Of a stretch of DNA of 64,000 nucleotides, positions 1 through 12,602 are shown piece by piece (position 1 is the stretch's first letter; each line of letters begins with the position of its first letter). The notes beneath the pieces were generated by a model, which saw nothing but the letters and a program-made list of their open reading frames with translations, was not told where the DNA came from and did no database searches. Both the position numbers and the translations under genes were made by a program. Source of the DNA: Pagrus major (lineage: Eukaryota; Chordata; Actinopteri; Spariformes; Sparidae); the NCBI RefSeq assembly GCF_040436345.1, contig NC_133221.1:23337165-23401164 (forward strand). Direction: 5' to 3'.

Positions 1-91
1 TCGATGGGGGTTCATTACACCCTCTCACACACTCTCCGACTCCCTGCTGCTCCTTCCCAATCACTAATGCGGGAAATGCACTTTGATAGGA

Positions 92-112
92 GTGTGTGTG
101 TGTGTGTGTGTG
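92..112. repeat. (TG)n microsatellite
   Basis: About 20 bp of uninterrupted TG; a second short TG run follows near 188-200. Confidence 0.9.
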
Positions 113-660
113 ATGGCAAAAGAGATGGAGAAAACGAGTGCATTAGCATATGTGCGTGCCAGCTTGCATGTTTTAGAGCGATTGTGCGTGTGTGTGTGTG
201 TTGGCAGGGGGCTCTTTTAGAGATACAGCACAGTAAAAGGACTTGAATTGACAATTTGAAGATGGGTTGGGACACTGAGAGATTTTGCAGCGTCCAAGTG
301 AACCCGAGAGAAATTAGGCTAAATGGAATTCATAGCTTAATGAAATGCACTGCCAGGTCAAATGCTAATTTAAAGTTCAATTCAAGAATGCAGTTTTCTA
401 AAGTTAATGAAACCTTGTCTTTTGTAGGTCTGTAAGTTTAAAAGATACAGTAAAAAAACACATCCTAGAGTACAAAATTGCAGTAAACATACATATATAG
501 GGAGCTGGTCAGGTTTGTGAATCTCTACTAGTGTCCTAGTGATGCAGAGATTTGTGGCTTTTTGACTGTTACAGAACAAAACCTCCTCATCCATCTTATA
601 ACAGCCATAGACGACTTAATGCCACTATAATCCAACAGCAGAGATAAGTAAAAAGCTTAC

Positions 661-828
661 TGGGAGAATGGGGAGGCAGTTCGTCCCAGTGATACTGTGC
701 CGTAATGAAAAGGTCAAAAGGTCGATCGCTCCAGCACTGAATGTTGTGTTTATCAGCTTTCAAAGTGTCCTTCAGCAGGACGCTGTATGAGTGACACACT
801 TGTAATTCAATCTCTGTTAGAACATCTG
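661..828 (-). CDS. orphan internal coding exon of an unidentified gene
   Basis: On the minus strand a 168-nt open segment is bordered by a polypyrimidine tract plus TTTTTTAG at its 5' side and GTAAGC at its 3' side. It starts in phase 1 and ends in phase 1, so it is a symmetric exon of 56 codon equivalents. The peptide reads smoothly (DVLTEIELQVCHSYSVL, LKADKHNIQCWSDRPFDLF, AQYHWDELPPHSP) and is not low-complexity, unlike neighbouring open frames. I do not recognise the protein. No second exon in the same orientation could be found up to 16 kb, so the rest of the gene either lies left of the window or is separated by long introns. The acceptor reads TAGCAG, which would allow a NAGNAG choice. 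It could be a pseudogene fragment. Confidence 0.45.
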
Positions 829-970
829 CTAAAAAACAAACTGGCAATACATGCACACACACAGCAGGTCAGTGTGTGTGTGTGTGTGTTTGTTTTTCTT
901 TGTTAAAAAGAAAGCTTTATCGAACCAGATCTAAAGCTGCTGAATTAGGGACTGAGAAGGATAATGGACA

Positions 971-997
971 GTGTGTGTGTGTGTGTGTGTGTGTGTG
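971..997. repeat. (GT)n microsatellite
   Basis: Uninterrupted GT repeat of 27 bp; another short one lies at 877-890. Confidence 0.9.
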
Positions 998-1275
998 GCT
1001 GCGTGCACACTTGGGGCTATGTGTGTTTTCCTAAGTACACTCACATGCACGCAGTGACATAGTGAAAGAGGCCCGGACACAGAGAAGAGATATAGAGATG
1101 CATTAAGCTGGAGATGGAGAGCAAGAGGGGCAGAGAGAGGGAGGTTAGGCAGGGAGATTGGGTCATAGACAGGCCGGGTCTGGGTGACAGCTGTTGCATC
1201 GAGAGTTTATCAGATTAAATCTGACCATCTCCGCTGTGGGAGGGAGGGACCCAGTTAACTGATGCCCCAAAGATA

Positions 1276-1276
1276 C

Positions 1277-1317
<41 letters not shown>

Positions 1318-1320
1318 ACA
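1276..1320. repeat. (AC)n microsatellite
   Basis: About 40 bp of AC with one interruption at each edge. Confidence 0.9.
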
Positions 1321-4300
1321 CACTCAAGATTAATCTCAAGCGCCTCATAAATGAATACACTGCTTCTTTAATGTGTCATTGTGTGGTAAATATTAATGCT
1401 ACAATGTAATGGATATAAAATAATGAAACCACCTGCATTTACATTAGTTCCCTGTAAACCTCGCTATCACTATACAGTTTTGTCTGCGACCAGGCACGTG
1501 GTCACCCGGGAAAAGGAAGGATAACTGGTCATGTATTTCTATTATAGACTAAATGATTGCAATAACTCATGTTTTGTCCTGTGTTGGCAATATTTGCGAA
1601 AACAGAAACAATCCAGTTGTCTTTGCAGCAGCAGCGCCAACAATGATACCACTCAGAAACGTGGGGGGGGGGGAAGCTGTCTGTTGCCAGCCTGGTGTCT
1701 ATCCTTCGAACCACAGTGGTTCCGACTGATTAGCATCCTAGATGGTAGCTGCTACGTGCTTGGTTTAGGTGTGACAGTGAGCATGAGACGCAGCTTTTAA
1801 GTGCATAAAGGTTAACATAGATGCTGTTGTGACATCAGTTATATCAGAACTGGAGAGTATAGCTCATTGAAAGAAGAGCAAACGACAGCACTGAAGGTTT
1901 TCTCAATGGAAAAGACGTTTTTTTTTCTCTCGACTTGCTTTAGTGAGAGGTTAATTTACCCATTTTTTGAAAGTGCCTGCCCTGTTTTGAACAGTTTCCA
2001 AGGATGACTTGGTTCTGTGTGACAAACCATTTGGCACATCAGGTTAGGTCATATGGCCAGTGGGAATCTTCTCCATACACGATGAGATTTGTGTCACATT
2101 TTGTCATACAGTTTCTGGATTTTAAAGTAATATAAACACAGCTGATGTCATGATCGCCCACATTTTTATGTATGTGAAAGCCTGTTTTTCCTCCGATCGC
2201 TGATTTTTAATGCAACGATGATTCCACCAGTTGTCACAAAACATTTCAGATTAGCACATCTCATCATTCAGTATTGGGCACTATTTTATTTATTTGATTG
2301 TAAATATTGTTAGCTCAAATTTCGGCGGCTTCCAACCAGCTACTCGCTGATGTGTTCCTTATAGTTTGTGATGGCTGACACAGGAGCAAATCTTTTGCCA
2401 AACATTTCCTCTTGAGGATGAAATCAGACAGGTCTGAAATCTGGTCTTCTCCCAAAATCCAGTTAGCAGCTGTGGAAAGAACAGCTGCCCCATAAACATC
2501 ATAAGCAGTTAAAAGCCTGACACATTTATGTCTCCAAAGTTCAGAGGTAATCGTTCGTTATTTATATTTTTATACTTAAGTTGCTAAACAATATTTCGTT
2601 TAATTCTGCCTGTTTAATTTTATTCCCAAGTGCTGACATACTTTTTCAGTATCCCTTTTCCTTCGACCTGGCTTCTTAACTTCTGCTGCAGTTAAATAAT
2701 CTGCACGTTCAAATGAAATTCAACTTTTTTGCCATTAGTTTGGTTTATGCATCGATAAATGAGACTTCTTGAAAAAGTCAGGCTCTCCCCATACTTTAAA
2801 CCTTCTTCCTGTGCTCGTGTCTCCGGTCAATTCTGGTCTATATTCCGTTCCTGTTGGCGCAGAAATTGGTTTCATGATGGATTTTTCCCTGTATGATTGT
2901 TAAACATCAGTGCAAAACGGCATCCCTAGAAAGCCCTTGCTCTTGGATTTGGAGGGTCGTATCTAATTTTTTTCAGAGTGCTGAAATCATTTCCTTTTAC
3001 CAAACTGCAGCTGCAGGAATAATATTTTTTATATCAAGCAACATCGTGTTGTCTGTGAAAACACGCCACAGAAAACAGAAAAGGCAGAGAAATGTGAGGT
3101 ATGACAGTGTAAGGGTGGATTGTTCTTTTAACCCTCATTTACTCTATAATGAATGGATGACAGGCTGTCCTTTTTGCCTTTTGATGCCTATAAAAGAACA
3201 AAAAACTGCAGAATAATTTCTCCCAAGGGTGGAGCATCACTGCCTCTCCTCCACCCAGCCCCCATCTCAACTACAAACCATATAGCCTTGGGCAAGCAGC
3301 CACAGTTCACAGCAATTAGGTATACCCAGATTCCTAATTTATACGATTTAATTTAATTCAATTCTCAATTTATTCAATTATTGTATGACACAGGCCCTGC
3401 CTCTACTCCCCAACCTCCTCTCCTCCATCCTTGTCATGACCAAACCCCCCCATCTCCTGCCTGTCACTTACACCGCTGCTGCAGGCGCATATGCAACTGT
3501 TTTGGCAATTAATTGAAGAGGCACGGTTCACAAAATACTCCACATGTTGAATCCAGGAGATTGCTGAGTCCTGCTGCAGACAGATTATTCCACACTGGCA
3601 GCCCCAGATATATCTGTAGCTTGCCCTCAGTCTCGCTCTCATCCTCGCACGGAATCAATTTAAGTGCAGTGCTGTTTCCGCCCAATCCTTGTGTGCTTGT
3701 TCACAGAAATTTAAGAAATTGCTGTTGGTGGAAGATTGTGTGTCATACAGGCCTGCCCATGCTCCAGTGCATCAGCACACCAAACAACTCCCTCTTAGCG
3801 TACTGGAATACCTGCAGATTAAAGGAACACTACACCCATATAAACATTAATACACCGAGAATGGTTGTAGGAGACATTTTATCTTCAAGAGCTAAATGTA
3901 AGATTTAAAAAAATACTTGCATACTCATAGATTTTGTTTTTGTAATCACGGAGAAGGAATTTATGTAATTTTAATCATTTTTAACAAAGAAATTGAACTT
4001 TTGAGGAAAAGAATCACACATTAATATTCAAGGCAGAGTATTTCTATATGACAGAACAAGGCTGGCGATATTCTATATTTTTCTTATCATCAACCAGTCC
4101 CATGAGTCACTCCCACACACACCATCCTGCAGCCATACATAACTCACTCATGCACCAAATGTGTAAAGCTGTGGTTGAAAATACTCCCCCAACATACCAG
4201 TACCACCTAGATTCTCTAGATTTTTCCTGCTGCACACATTCCTCCCTTTCATACTGCCTAAAAGATCCCTTGCCTAACCTTGAATTTAAGTGATGGAGGA

Positions 4301-4629
4301 CAAAATCCATAGTTACAGTTGTGTTAAAAATGCATTCAGAAGTTATTCTGAAGCTAATGGGGTCTAAGTTAGACAAATCAAGTAGATGTTTTCCAGTGTT
4401 TGTGATCCAAAATGTCCCCTTTTTGTTGCTCTCCCTCCACTGCAGCTCATCAGGCAAACACAAAGAGTGAATTTCATTGCAATTCAGACAAGCTGAAGCC
4501 TCATTAACTGCAGATGAACTTCTGAATACATTTATGCACCAAACAAGAACTGTGGATTTTCTTCTTATCACTTATATCTGAGAGTTATTATAGACTGTAG
4601 TTACATTCACAATGACACTATTTTCAGAA

Positions 4630-5060
4630 TAGGCATGGCACAAATCCAATATGCCTTTATGAATAAATTAGGCGATGGTGAGAGGATCAGTTGGATCAAC
4701 AGAATTTGGCTGGACTTCAATCTACAGTGCAGATCTCAGAGTCCAGTCGGCAGAATAAAATGTTGGCATTGTATGGTTCTGTACAGCACAGATACCACTG
4801 TTCACGATGAATGGATACCACTGTTTGAGATCACTTCAAGACGAACAGATATGCAGATACACTGTTCGAGATTCAGCACATTTTCTAGTTGTCTTTGGCG
4901 CAACAAAATCTGGTATTTATAACAAAACATTGTGACATTTTGCAGTTGTGTTTTTTGATGACAAAACATGACATGGGTATATTTAAATTTTAAGTTTGGA
5001 TATTTTGCAGTTGTGTTGGTGGCAAGAAAGCTAGGTCATTTAAGCCAAAACATGTTGAAA
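4630..5060. repeat. dispersed repeat, copy 1 (AATAAAATGTTGGCA type)
   Basis: Shares CAGTC..CAG.ATAAAATGTTGGCA and the following TTTCTG-like stretch with 14240-14760. Internal ATTTTGCAGTTGTGTT is repeated at about 4938 and 5008. Open frames in it are chance. Confidence 0.4.
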
Positions 5061-7304
5061 TGCAAAGTTGAAAGATAAAGTTTGAACCAATCTCAATTGG
5101 ATTGTAAATCTGAACAGCCACAGTAATTGAAACCTTAGAGTAAACAATAAGGCACATATAAATAACATGTTGTCCTACATGGCATACAAAGGAGTAATAT
5201 GTTCAAACACTGACTTTTTTCCTTGTCCAGATGTTAACTCTGACACAGACATGACCTAGACATCTGGATGTTAGTGTGTCCTGCTGCAGCTTTCTAGTCA
5301 GAAATGGCAAGCGACCTCTGGTGATCTCTTGTGCTCAGAAGCCAAAACAGATGGAGAAAATTAAGAGAGCAGACTCAGAAACAAGTGTAGGCATCGTCAG
5401 GATTGCACGCTCAAATCTGATTCTGCTCTCATGAAACCGTATATATGAACCCTCAAATGTTGACCCTCAGTTTAAAATCCCTCTCCAATTTAAGCCCGAG
5501 TTAGGATGGCTCAAGATGCAAATCAAGAAAATCAAGAGTCATAGGCTACATTTATTATGTAAAGTGTGTGGGCCGGCCAAACCAGCAGTGGTTCACCACC
5601 TGCCTTTCCAGCATCCTCCTGTTTCTCTCAGCTTTCCCGATGACTCAATGAGGAAATCTTTGGCTTATGGAGGATGGAAACAGTTCAAAATAGAGCATCT
5701 TCACCGTCGTCAAGATATGAGCTACGTTCAGTCTGAGTTATGTGTTAAATCTGTTGATGTGAATATGTCAGAGGCTTAGATGAAGAGGACGTCACACACA
5801 GCTGTGTCTCACCTCGCGTGGATAGAGGAGATAAATCTTCTGCTGGTTGAGATCAGAGGGAATGGATGTTTCCAACCCACTGTACTGAGTTGTTATTATT
5901 CCTTTATCTTATATTTTGTCTGCTACCTTCTTGAGTGTCTGTGTTTCACAAACACACACACACAATATATATACATACTCATGTAGAAAGACACACTTTC
6001 TGAAATACCTGTCAAACACAGCTCTGCTGAAAAGATACTCCTTCACAGACATCAGTAACAGCTGCTATTAATGTGGCATCTGGGGCTGTATCTTTTCTAA
6101 ATAAGGAAAAAACAGATGTTTATTCACAGCCCTAACTCCATCTCTTCCTGCTATCTCAAGCAACCTCAAGAGAAAGCTGTAGCCCATACAGCAGTATGTC
6201 TGTCGACAGGGCTGCCAGCTCCGCTACCAGATTTGATCATTAATATGAACGCAAAGGTCCATGATGAGCTGTAATTAACCAGATAATACACACTGCATGT
6301 TAATAACAGGTGTTATATTAGGTGTCACAGATGCCTAAGAGTGTAGCCTCACGCATGCACACTAAGTTCAAGAGACATCATTTGGCTGACTGATGGAGGA
6401 CCAAAATAAATAGCTGTAATATAGATAGAGTAGGAAAGTGGTAGGAATTATTTTGGTTGTCCAGACTTCCAGAAGTACAATTCCAGTTTATCTCCTGCAT
6501 AGACGATGTTTACTGACTGTCAGTTTGAACACCTACAAGGCTCAGGGGGACATGAAGACATCAAGTCTGTATACATAATAACATAAGCAGAGAGGCCAAT
6601 TACAGATTAACATCTGTTGTATAACAATGACCACAAAGCAGTTCATGTTCAATTTTGGAAGAAATGAAAACTTTGGACTTGAACTTCTGAATCTGCTACA
6701 TTTATATTCACACATGGGTTAACAGAGGTACGACCCTGGGATGCAGTTCTTGGTGCACAGGGTTAAGTAAGATTCAATATAAAACTTTGCCAGTGATAAA
6801 AAAAAATATTTAAACATTTAAAAGATTCTGGTTAGGCCTTTTGGGTGAGAGAATAAACAATGATCCCAGCCCTTCATAAATATGGCTGTATATTTTTCAT
6901 GCAGTCTTCCCTGCATCAGATGGAATATGAGTAGACATAGGGATGAGGGTGAGGTGCAGGCCAGGGTATGCCATCCATGTAGCCAATGAAGGGGAGCCCC
7001 TCCAGGTCCCAGAGACCAAGCTTAAGTATTTAAGGCCATTTGCCATTGCAAAACTGGTGGAAAATATGATTTCTCAGTTGAAGTGATTAAAATGGATGAC
7101 CCTTGCACAAACCTATAATATGATTAAACTATTCAAGAGACTGCAGTGTTATTATCTGTTTTAGATACACTGAAGATTTAATTCAAAGGAAACTTAAACA
7201 AGGAAATTCTCGGCGTTAAAAATACTTCTGGAACCAGAGGCTCACCCCTGTTTCTATTTGTAATAACCTGTCTGTTTTTATTTCCTACTTGCAGATCACT
7301 TTGT

Positions 7305-7890
7305 TCCGTTGCCTAGACCTTCCTCCCTCTCTTTCTCCCTCTATCTGTCTGCTCGCTCTGTTTTCTGACACGTTCCCTCAGTCTCTCTATTCTCTCTCTC
7401 TAAACTGTCCTTTCCTTACTCATCCCCTTCCTTTTTTAATCTCCTCTCGCTTTCTTTTTTCTGCCCAGTTACACTTTGTGTCACACTCTCTCACCCTTGA
7501 CCTTATTTGCTGTATTCTCTTCTTTTCCACTCCGTCTTGCACACTTTCTTTCCTCACTTCCATGTTTCCTTTCTGTTTCTCGCTGTTCTTTAATTCCTGT
7601 CGCTCTCAGTCCATTTCCACCTCATGCATTCACTCCATCCTACTTTCTGTTATCCCCCTTTCTCTCACTCTATCAAGCCTTCCCTCTCTCTCTCTCTCTC
7701 TCTTTATTCTCAGGGGCGTCCCTGACCCCATTCATTCATCTCTCTTCAAGACAGTGGATCCACTCTTAGCGATTACTCTACATGCTCCGCTCTCTCTAAA
7801 CATCCCATCTCCGTGTTCTCCAACCACTCTCACATCCACCCCCCCTCCTCTCTCCCTTTCTCTCGCTCTCCTCCCTCTTTTGTCTCGCTC
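7305..7890. repeat. long pyrimidine-rich (TC-rich) tract
   Basis: About 580 bp in which the plus strand is strongly C/T-biased, with a pure (TC)n core near 7680-7703. It produces a 209-codon open frame rich in Leu, Ser, Phe and Pro that is a compositional artefact. Confidence 0.7.
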
Positions 7891-8249
7891 CAACCTATCG
7901 CCCGAGGGGAGTGATTGACAAGCAAGCGGGGGTCTAGTAAAAGGGGAGTTTCTGATTGGTGGTGAGGGAGATGAAAAGGATAAAGCCTCCTGGACCTGCC
8001 CTGACTGCACTGCAAAAAACCATCCATTGTAATTTGTCTTGTGCTCAGTCTGAAGGTGCATTCACATCGAGCACGTCTGAAGAGCCTTCTGTAAAGTCAG
8101 GCATGTTAACGGCTGTAGTTTGCTGTGTTTGTTGAGGTGAGAACAAAGCCATCCAGAACGTAAACGGCATACTGATCAATGATGAAAACCAAGTTTCTGT
8201 TTATTTGGTAATAGAGGGGAAGTATAAATTCAACGGAGCAAAAATGTAA

Positions 8250-8600
8250 AGCTGCAATGATTAGGTGATTAATTGATTGAAAGTAAATTAGTTGCAAATT
8301 ATTTTGCTGGTCGTTTTAGTCATTTTTCAAGCGAAAATGTCTAACATTTACTTCTTCCAGCTGCTTAAATGTGATTTGCTGCTTTTCTTAGTCATTCTTT
8401 ATGTTTGAGTCTAACTTTGGACTGTTGGTTGGACCAAAGAAGCAATTTAAAGACATCACTTTGGGCTCTGGGAAATGGTGATAAATTGCTTCTGCATTTT
8501 TCACAATATTGTGACAGTTTATAGACTAGCAATTAATTGATTAATAATAAAAATAATCAGCAGATGAATCAATAATGTAAACAATCGTTAGTTGTAGCCA
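8250..8600. mobile_element. A+T-rich interspersed repeat with GCTGCAATGATTAG ends
   Basis: Left end AGCTGCAATGATTAGG and right end, inverted, GGCTACAACTAACGATTG, with ATTAATTGATT motifs between. This is a degraded copy of a widespread fish repeat. A shorter relative occurs near 24380-24450. Confidence 0.4.
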
Positions 8601-10310
8601 ATTGTAATAGCCTGGCAGTCTTCATCAGGTGGCAAACTGGGCTCTGAGCTTGTGTTCAGGGTCCACACGACTACTCAATTCTACACCTCCCATTCATGTC
8701 TATGTAAGCAGCCGTGCAATTCAACATTGGTTATGTTGCGTGCATTTGCATAAAGTTGAGGTCTACATTACTTCATGCAAATCAGGGGCGTTGAGCGTGA
8801 CTCGCCCTCTCCAGAAACTCCTAAAAAAAACTGTCACTGTTGTCGATGCAGATTTACCACTTGCATGGCTTATTTCTTGCCTAAAATGATCAAAAATGTT
8901 TCATTTAACTTTTGTTTTGTTTTTCAAGAGAAAGTTTTCAAAGGAACAGCTATGTTGGTCTGTTTCAAATCCTGAAGCAGATAACCCACAAGTGGTGTTC
9001 CTCAAATCAAGTCCAATCCAGCCCCAAAATGCACCCCCGCTTTAGCTTGTCAATTATGGCCCTAGACAGCTCTATTATAAATGGCAAATGAATCATTCAT
9101 CTTTTCTTCAGTTTTCTGCCTGAAAAAAACCTGAACGTGAACGTGTTAGTTAGTTGTAGTCTATTCCCAACATGGAGAAAACCACAACCTTACAACAATT
9201 GAAAGAAGACTTATCGGAGCTCTTTTGAGACAGCCGCGATGCAGTTAATTAGTACTGATGATATAACAAACGACAGGAAACAACCCTAAAACCAAAGGGT
9301 AAATTGGAATGAGGAGACAGATGTTGGCATCTGGCAGCCAGCAATTGCTCATGTTCGGATCCTCATGCTGAGCACCAAAAAAAGAGTTCAGCATCAGGAT
9401 CTTACTGACTTCTTAGATTCTATGAACATTAAAGTTGTACCAAAATTATGAAATAGTGATAATTTAAACTGTTTAAAAAACTATTTTTCTTATGATAAAA
9501 AATTAAGCCTGTGTGTTTTAAATATATTTTAAAGAACATATATTTACATTTAAACTGCATTTAAAACATAACCTGACCACACTGACAGAAACAGTGATTA
9601 AGTGATTAAAAGACTACCACATATAACCTTTTAAATTTGGCTTTTTTTGCAGTGTGTCTGGCTGGGTTCAGGGCTTGGGTGTCAGCCTGTTACAAACCTG
9701 TCTGAAGATTGCCACCTTGTGGTGAACCTTGTGCACTGCGGACAGATTACATCATTGCATTACATGCTTTACTCTTAGTTTGTTTATTGTGAACATTTGG
9801 GGAGATCAACCAACCGGAGATGACACACACCTGACAAAATGAGGCCAACAAACAGAGCAAGAACAGAGTGAATACATCGACATAAGGCATGCATGCACTG
9901 TGCATAATACTCACTGACATATTGTATAATATGCTCACGAAAAAAATGCATACAAAGGCATTTGTGAAAGACAGAAGCAAACTGCATTGAGGGCATTCGC
10001 AGTGCAGTCATGCTTGATCATTATATATTCAGACTGAAAGAAACATATTTCTGAATTTATCTTATGTAAGGATGCAGAAACAGTGAGCGAGGAGCTCTGG
10101 AAACAGCTGTGTTGATGCTCTTGCTAAGCACACAACAGACCCCAGGAGCAGCTGATTCCCCAAATAAGAAGATCTGACAGTGACCTCTTTATCACCTGAC
10201 TCATGCATTTGTGCACGCACACAAACACGTACACAAACACGCACACATAGCACCCTGAACATACTCCCTTTGAGACTTAAACCCACCTGTCTCTAACTGC
10301 ATCGGCCAAA

Positions 10311-10315
<5 letters not shown>

Positions 10316-10370
<55 letters not shown>
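10316..10370. repeat. (GT)n microsatellite, 55 bp pure
   Basis: The longest uninterrupted dinucleotide array in the window; likely polymorphic. Confidence 0.95.
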
Positions 10371-10373
<3 letters not shown>

Positions 10374-11139
10374 GCAGCACAGTGGAGGGAGGAAATGCTT
10401 AAAAAGGATGAGACAGCATGTCTGTGTATGTCTACATATGTGCTTCTAAATGTGGATGCAAATATTGCAAATATTTGTGATTGTGTGTGTTAGTGTGTGT
10501 TTGTGATTGCGCCTGAGTTGTGAACTACACCGTCTATAACAGACAGACAGACAGAGCTGACTGCAGCTCATTACTGCAGGTCAGGACAGGTTGTGGGAAG
10601 AAGGAAACACATCATTAATCTGCAGTTTGCGCTCGCTACATTTATCGGTTGTCACTCACTGGGCTGTCATCATTTAGGGCTGTAAATGTCAGGAGTTTAT
10701 ACCATTACCTCAAATTAAATTTAAATGTTGACTTGTTATACTTGTGCATACATCTTATATTCTGCAAGTCCCCAAACAGCTCCATGCCTCAGGTTGGCTT
10801 TTGTGAAACAGTCAGCCAGTTTCTTTATGTGTGCTGTGTTGGCAGGATGATCATGACTGTGTGGGCGTGGACCATCTCTCACTCTTGTCAACATCCAGGA
10901 AGAAATGCTAGAAGAAGAAGCTGACAGCCAGAGCAGGTGGAAGGTATCTTGTCTTTGAAAAAGCCTCAAATCAAGTGAATGCTTTTCCCCTCATTTTTAA
11001 AAAGACATCTGCAAACATACTGATAACAGAGAGACACTGAAATATAAACATATAGCTACACAGATGCATTTGAAGGACAGGTGCTTTTATTACCTCTGCC
11101 CGTGTCTTGTTTGTTTGCTTGTTTGTTTGTTGGTTGGTT

Positions 11140-11458
11140 TGTCAGCATGATTCTACAAAAACTATTGAACTCATTTCCACAAAACTTTGTCCCAGAATAC
11201 CCCCCATTAACTTTTGGTTGGGATCCAGATAAAGGGACGGCTCTAGGAAATTTTTCTCACTTTCTTTAACATTGCGAGACAGGGTGTTTTCACACATTTT
11301 TGCACATTTCTCAGGTAATAATACATGGGTCTTGATGAAAATATAGGTGGCTGATGTCCCTGAGTGATTACAATTTGATGCAGATCCAAATAAAATAAAA
11401 TGAATGAATGAATGTTGGGTTTTGGCAGAGGTATGCGCTCTACTGAGTGCCATTCTAG
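11140..11458. repeat. interspersed repeat ending CAGAGGTATGCGCTCTACTG
   Basis: The block runs from TTCTACAAAAACTATTGAAC through GGATCCAGATAAAGGGACGG to CGCTCTACTGAGTGC. It is recognised as a dispersed teleost repeat; class uncertain. Its left side is preceded by a (TTTG)n stretch. Confidence 0.45.
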
Positions 11459-11601
11459 TCGAATATTTAATGAAATATGTTAGATGCGGTTTTACAGCAG
11501 ACAGACATATAAGGCAATCAAAGTAATTTAAGTGGAGGTCTAAGTTTGTGGAAAATGAGCTTATTATTTCTACTGACACTATGTTTACTGAAATATGATG
11601 C

Positions 11602-11626
11602 TCACACACACACACACACACACACA
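11602..11626. repeat. (CA)n microsatellite
   Basis: Pure CA repeat of 25 bp. Confidence 0.9.
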
Positions 11627-12289
11627 TAATGTTTGACATCTATCATGCTCATTCATAACCATTTCAGGAAAGACACCACTATGCCATAATCACCCTCACT
11701 ATTATTTTAAGTTGCTTGTAATGATCATTTTTTAATGGATAATTAAAACTTTAATTCCATCATTGTTTAGTGGAGCTAATTAAGAATCAGCCGTGCAGCA
11801 GGATTACTGTAGACATTAAACAATAACGCTCAGTTACCATCTTCTCTCCATGAAATTTAGAGGTTCCACTAATTGCCTGCACAGTCTCCTATCTGTGTTA
11901 CATGCTAATCGCTGCTGGTGACCTTAACCATGGTGAAATTCTCCACTAATAGCATTATTATTAAGGCAATCAACTGATTTGTCTGTGCCGCTCAGTTAAT
12001 TAAAACAGAACCAATTATTCCTGTCATTACATGTCATTGTGCCTCCGACTCCTTTGTTTCAGACCAACAGCACAAATAAGCCAAAAATGTGAGAGAGAAA
12101 GAGAGGGAGAGAGATAGGATTAGACAGACATATTGATGTGAGGATAAAAAAACGACTGATATTGGTCATGATACTTAAAAGAGCTGCCACAACCAATCAT
12201 TGTATTTCTCTGGGTTTTATGTTTTGGGGACACATACATTTAGAACATAAGTTAAATAAATACAGTATATGCTGTATATCACACTGACC

Positions 12290-12602
12290 TTAAAGGTGCA
12301 ATATGTAAGAATTGACCCCTAGTCGAAGGCCACTGAAACAGGAGCAGCATGTCACCAGAGAAACTCCTAACTTCTGCTTAGTACACTCTTTCTCTGTCAC
12401 TAACTATGGTGGTAACTACTAGCTGACATTAGCTTGTTAGCTCAGTTAGCTGTATATCTAGTGTTCCTAAGCTGACTCTTAGTCAGCAGCCTCTGCCTTT
12501 GGTATGTCAAAACTGAAATTTCTTCACATTCTGTTGATAATTAGTATTTTTAATATTTTGAACTAAAAAATCTTACATAGATATTACATATTGCAGCTTT
12601 AA
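12290..12602. mobile_element. MITE with GGTGCAATATGTAA termini
   Basis: Left end TTAAAGGTGCAATATGTAAG and right end, inverted, TTAAAGCTGCAATATGTAAT. A TTAA sits at each edge (12290-12293 and 12599-12602), which could be the target duplication of a piggyBac-like element. The interior is non-coding. Confidence 0.55.

Larger units (their letters stand above)
829..7304. other. intergenic or long-intron stretch, no gene supported
   Basis: Open frames here are short, low in coding character and lack splice-signal support. Apart from the microsatellites and the dispersed repeat at 4630, I see only A+T-rich unique sequence. The part around 6060-6310 is rich in TTAAT/ATTA motifs and might be regulatory. 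It may be an intron of the gene that owns the exon at 661-828. Confidence 0.5.

Noticed and set aside
4107-4571. 154-codon minus-strand open frame
   Set aside because: Unique but not protein-like; no splice borders or recognisable motif.
5516-5779. 87-codon plus-strand open frame
   Set aside because: No family resemblance and no splice or promoter support.
7289-7918. 209-codon open frame
   Set aside because: Lies on the pyrimidine-rich tract and is almost only Leu/Ser/Phe/Pro; a compositional artefact.
11142-11639. 165-codon minus-strand open frame
   Set aside because: Runs through a dispersed repeat and a (CA)n array.
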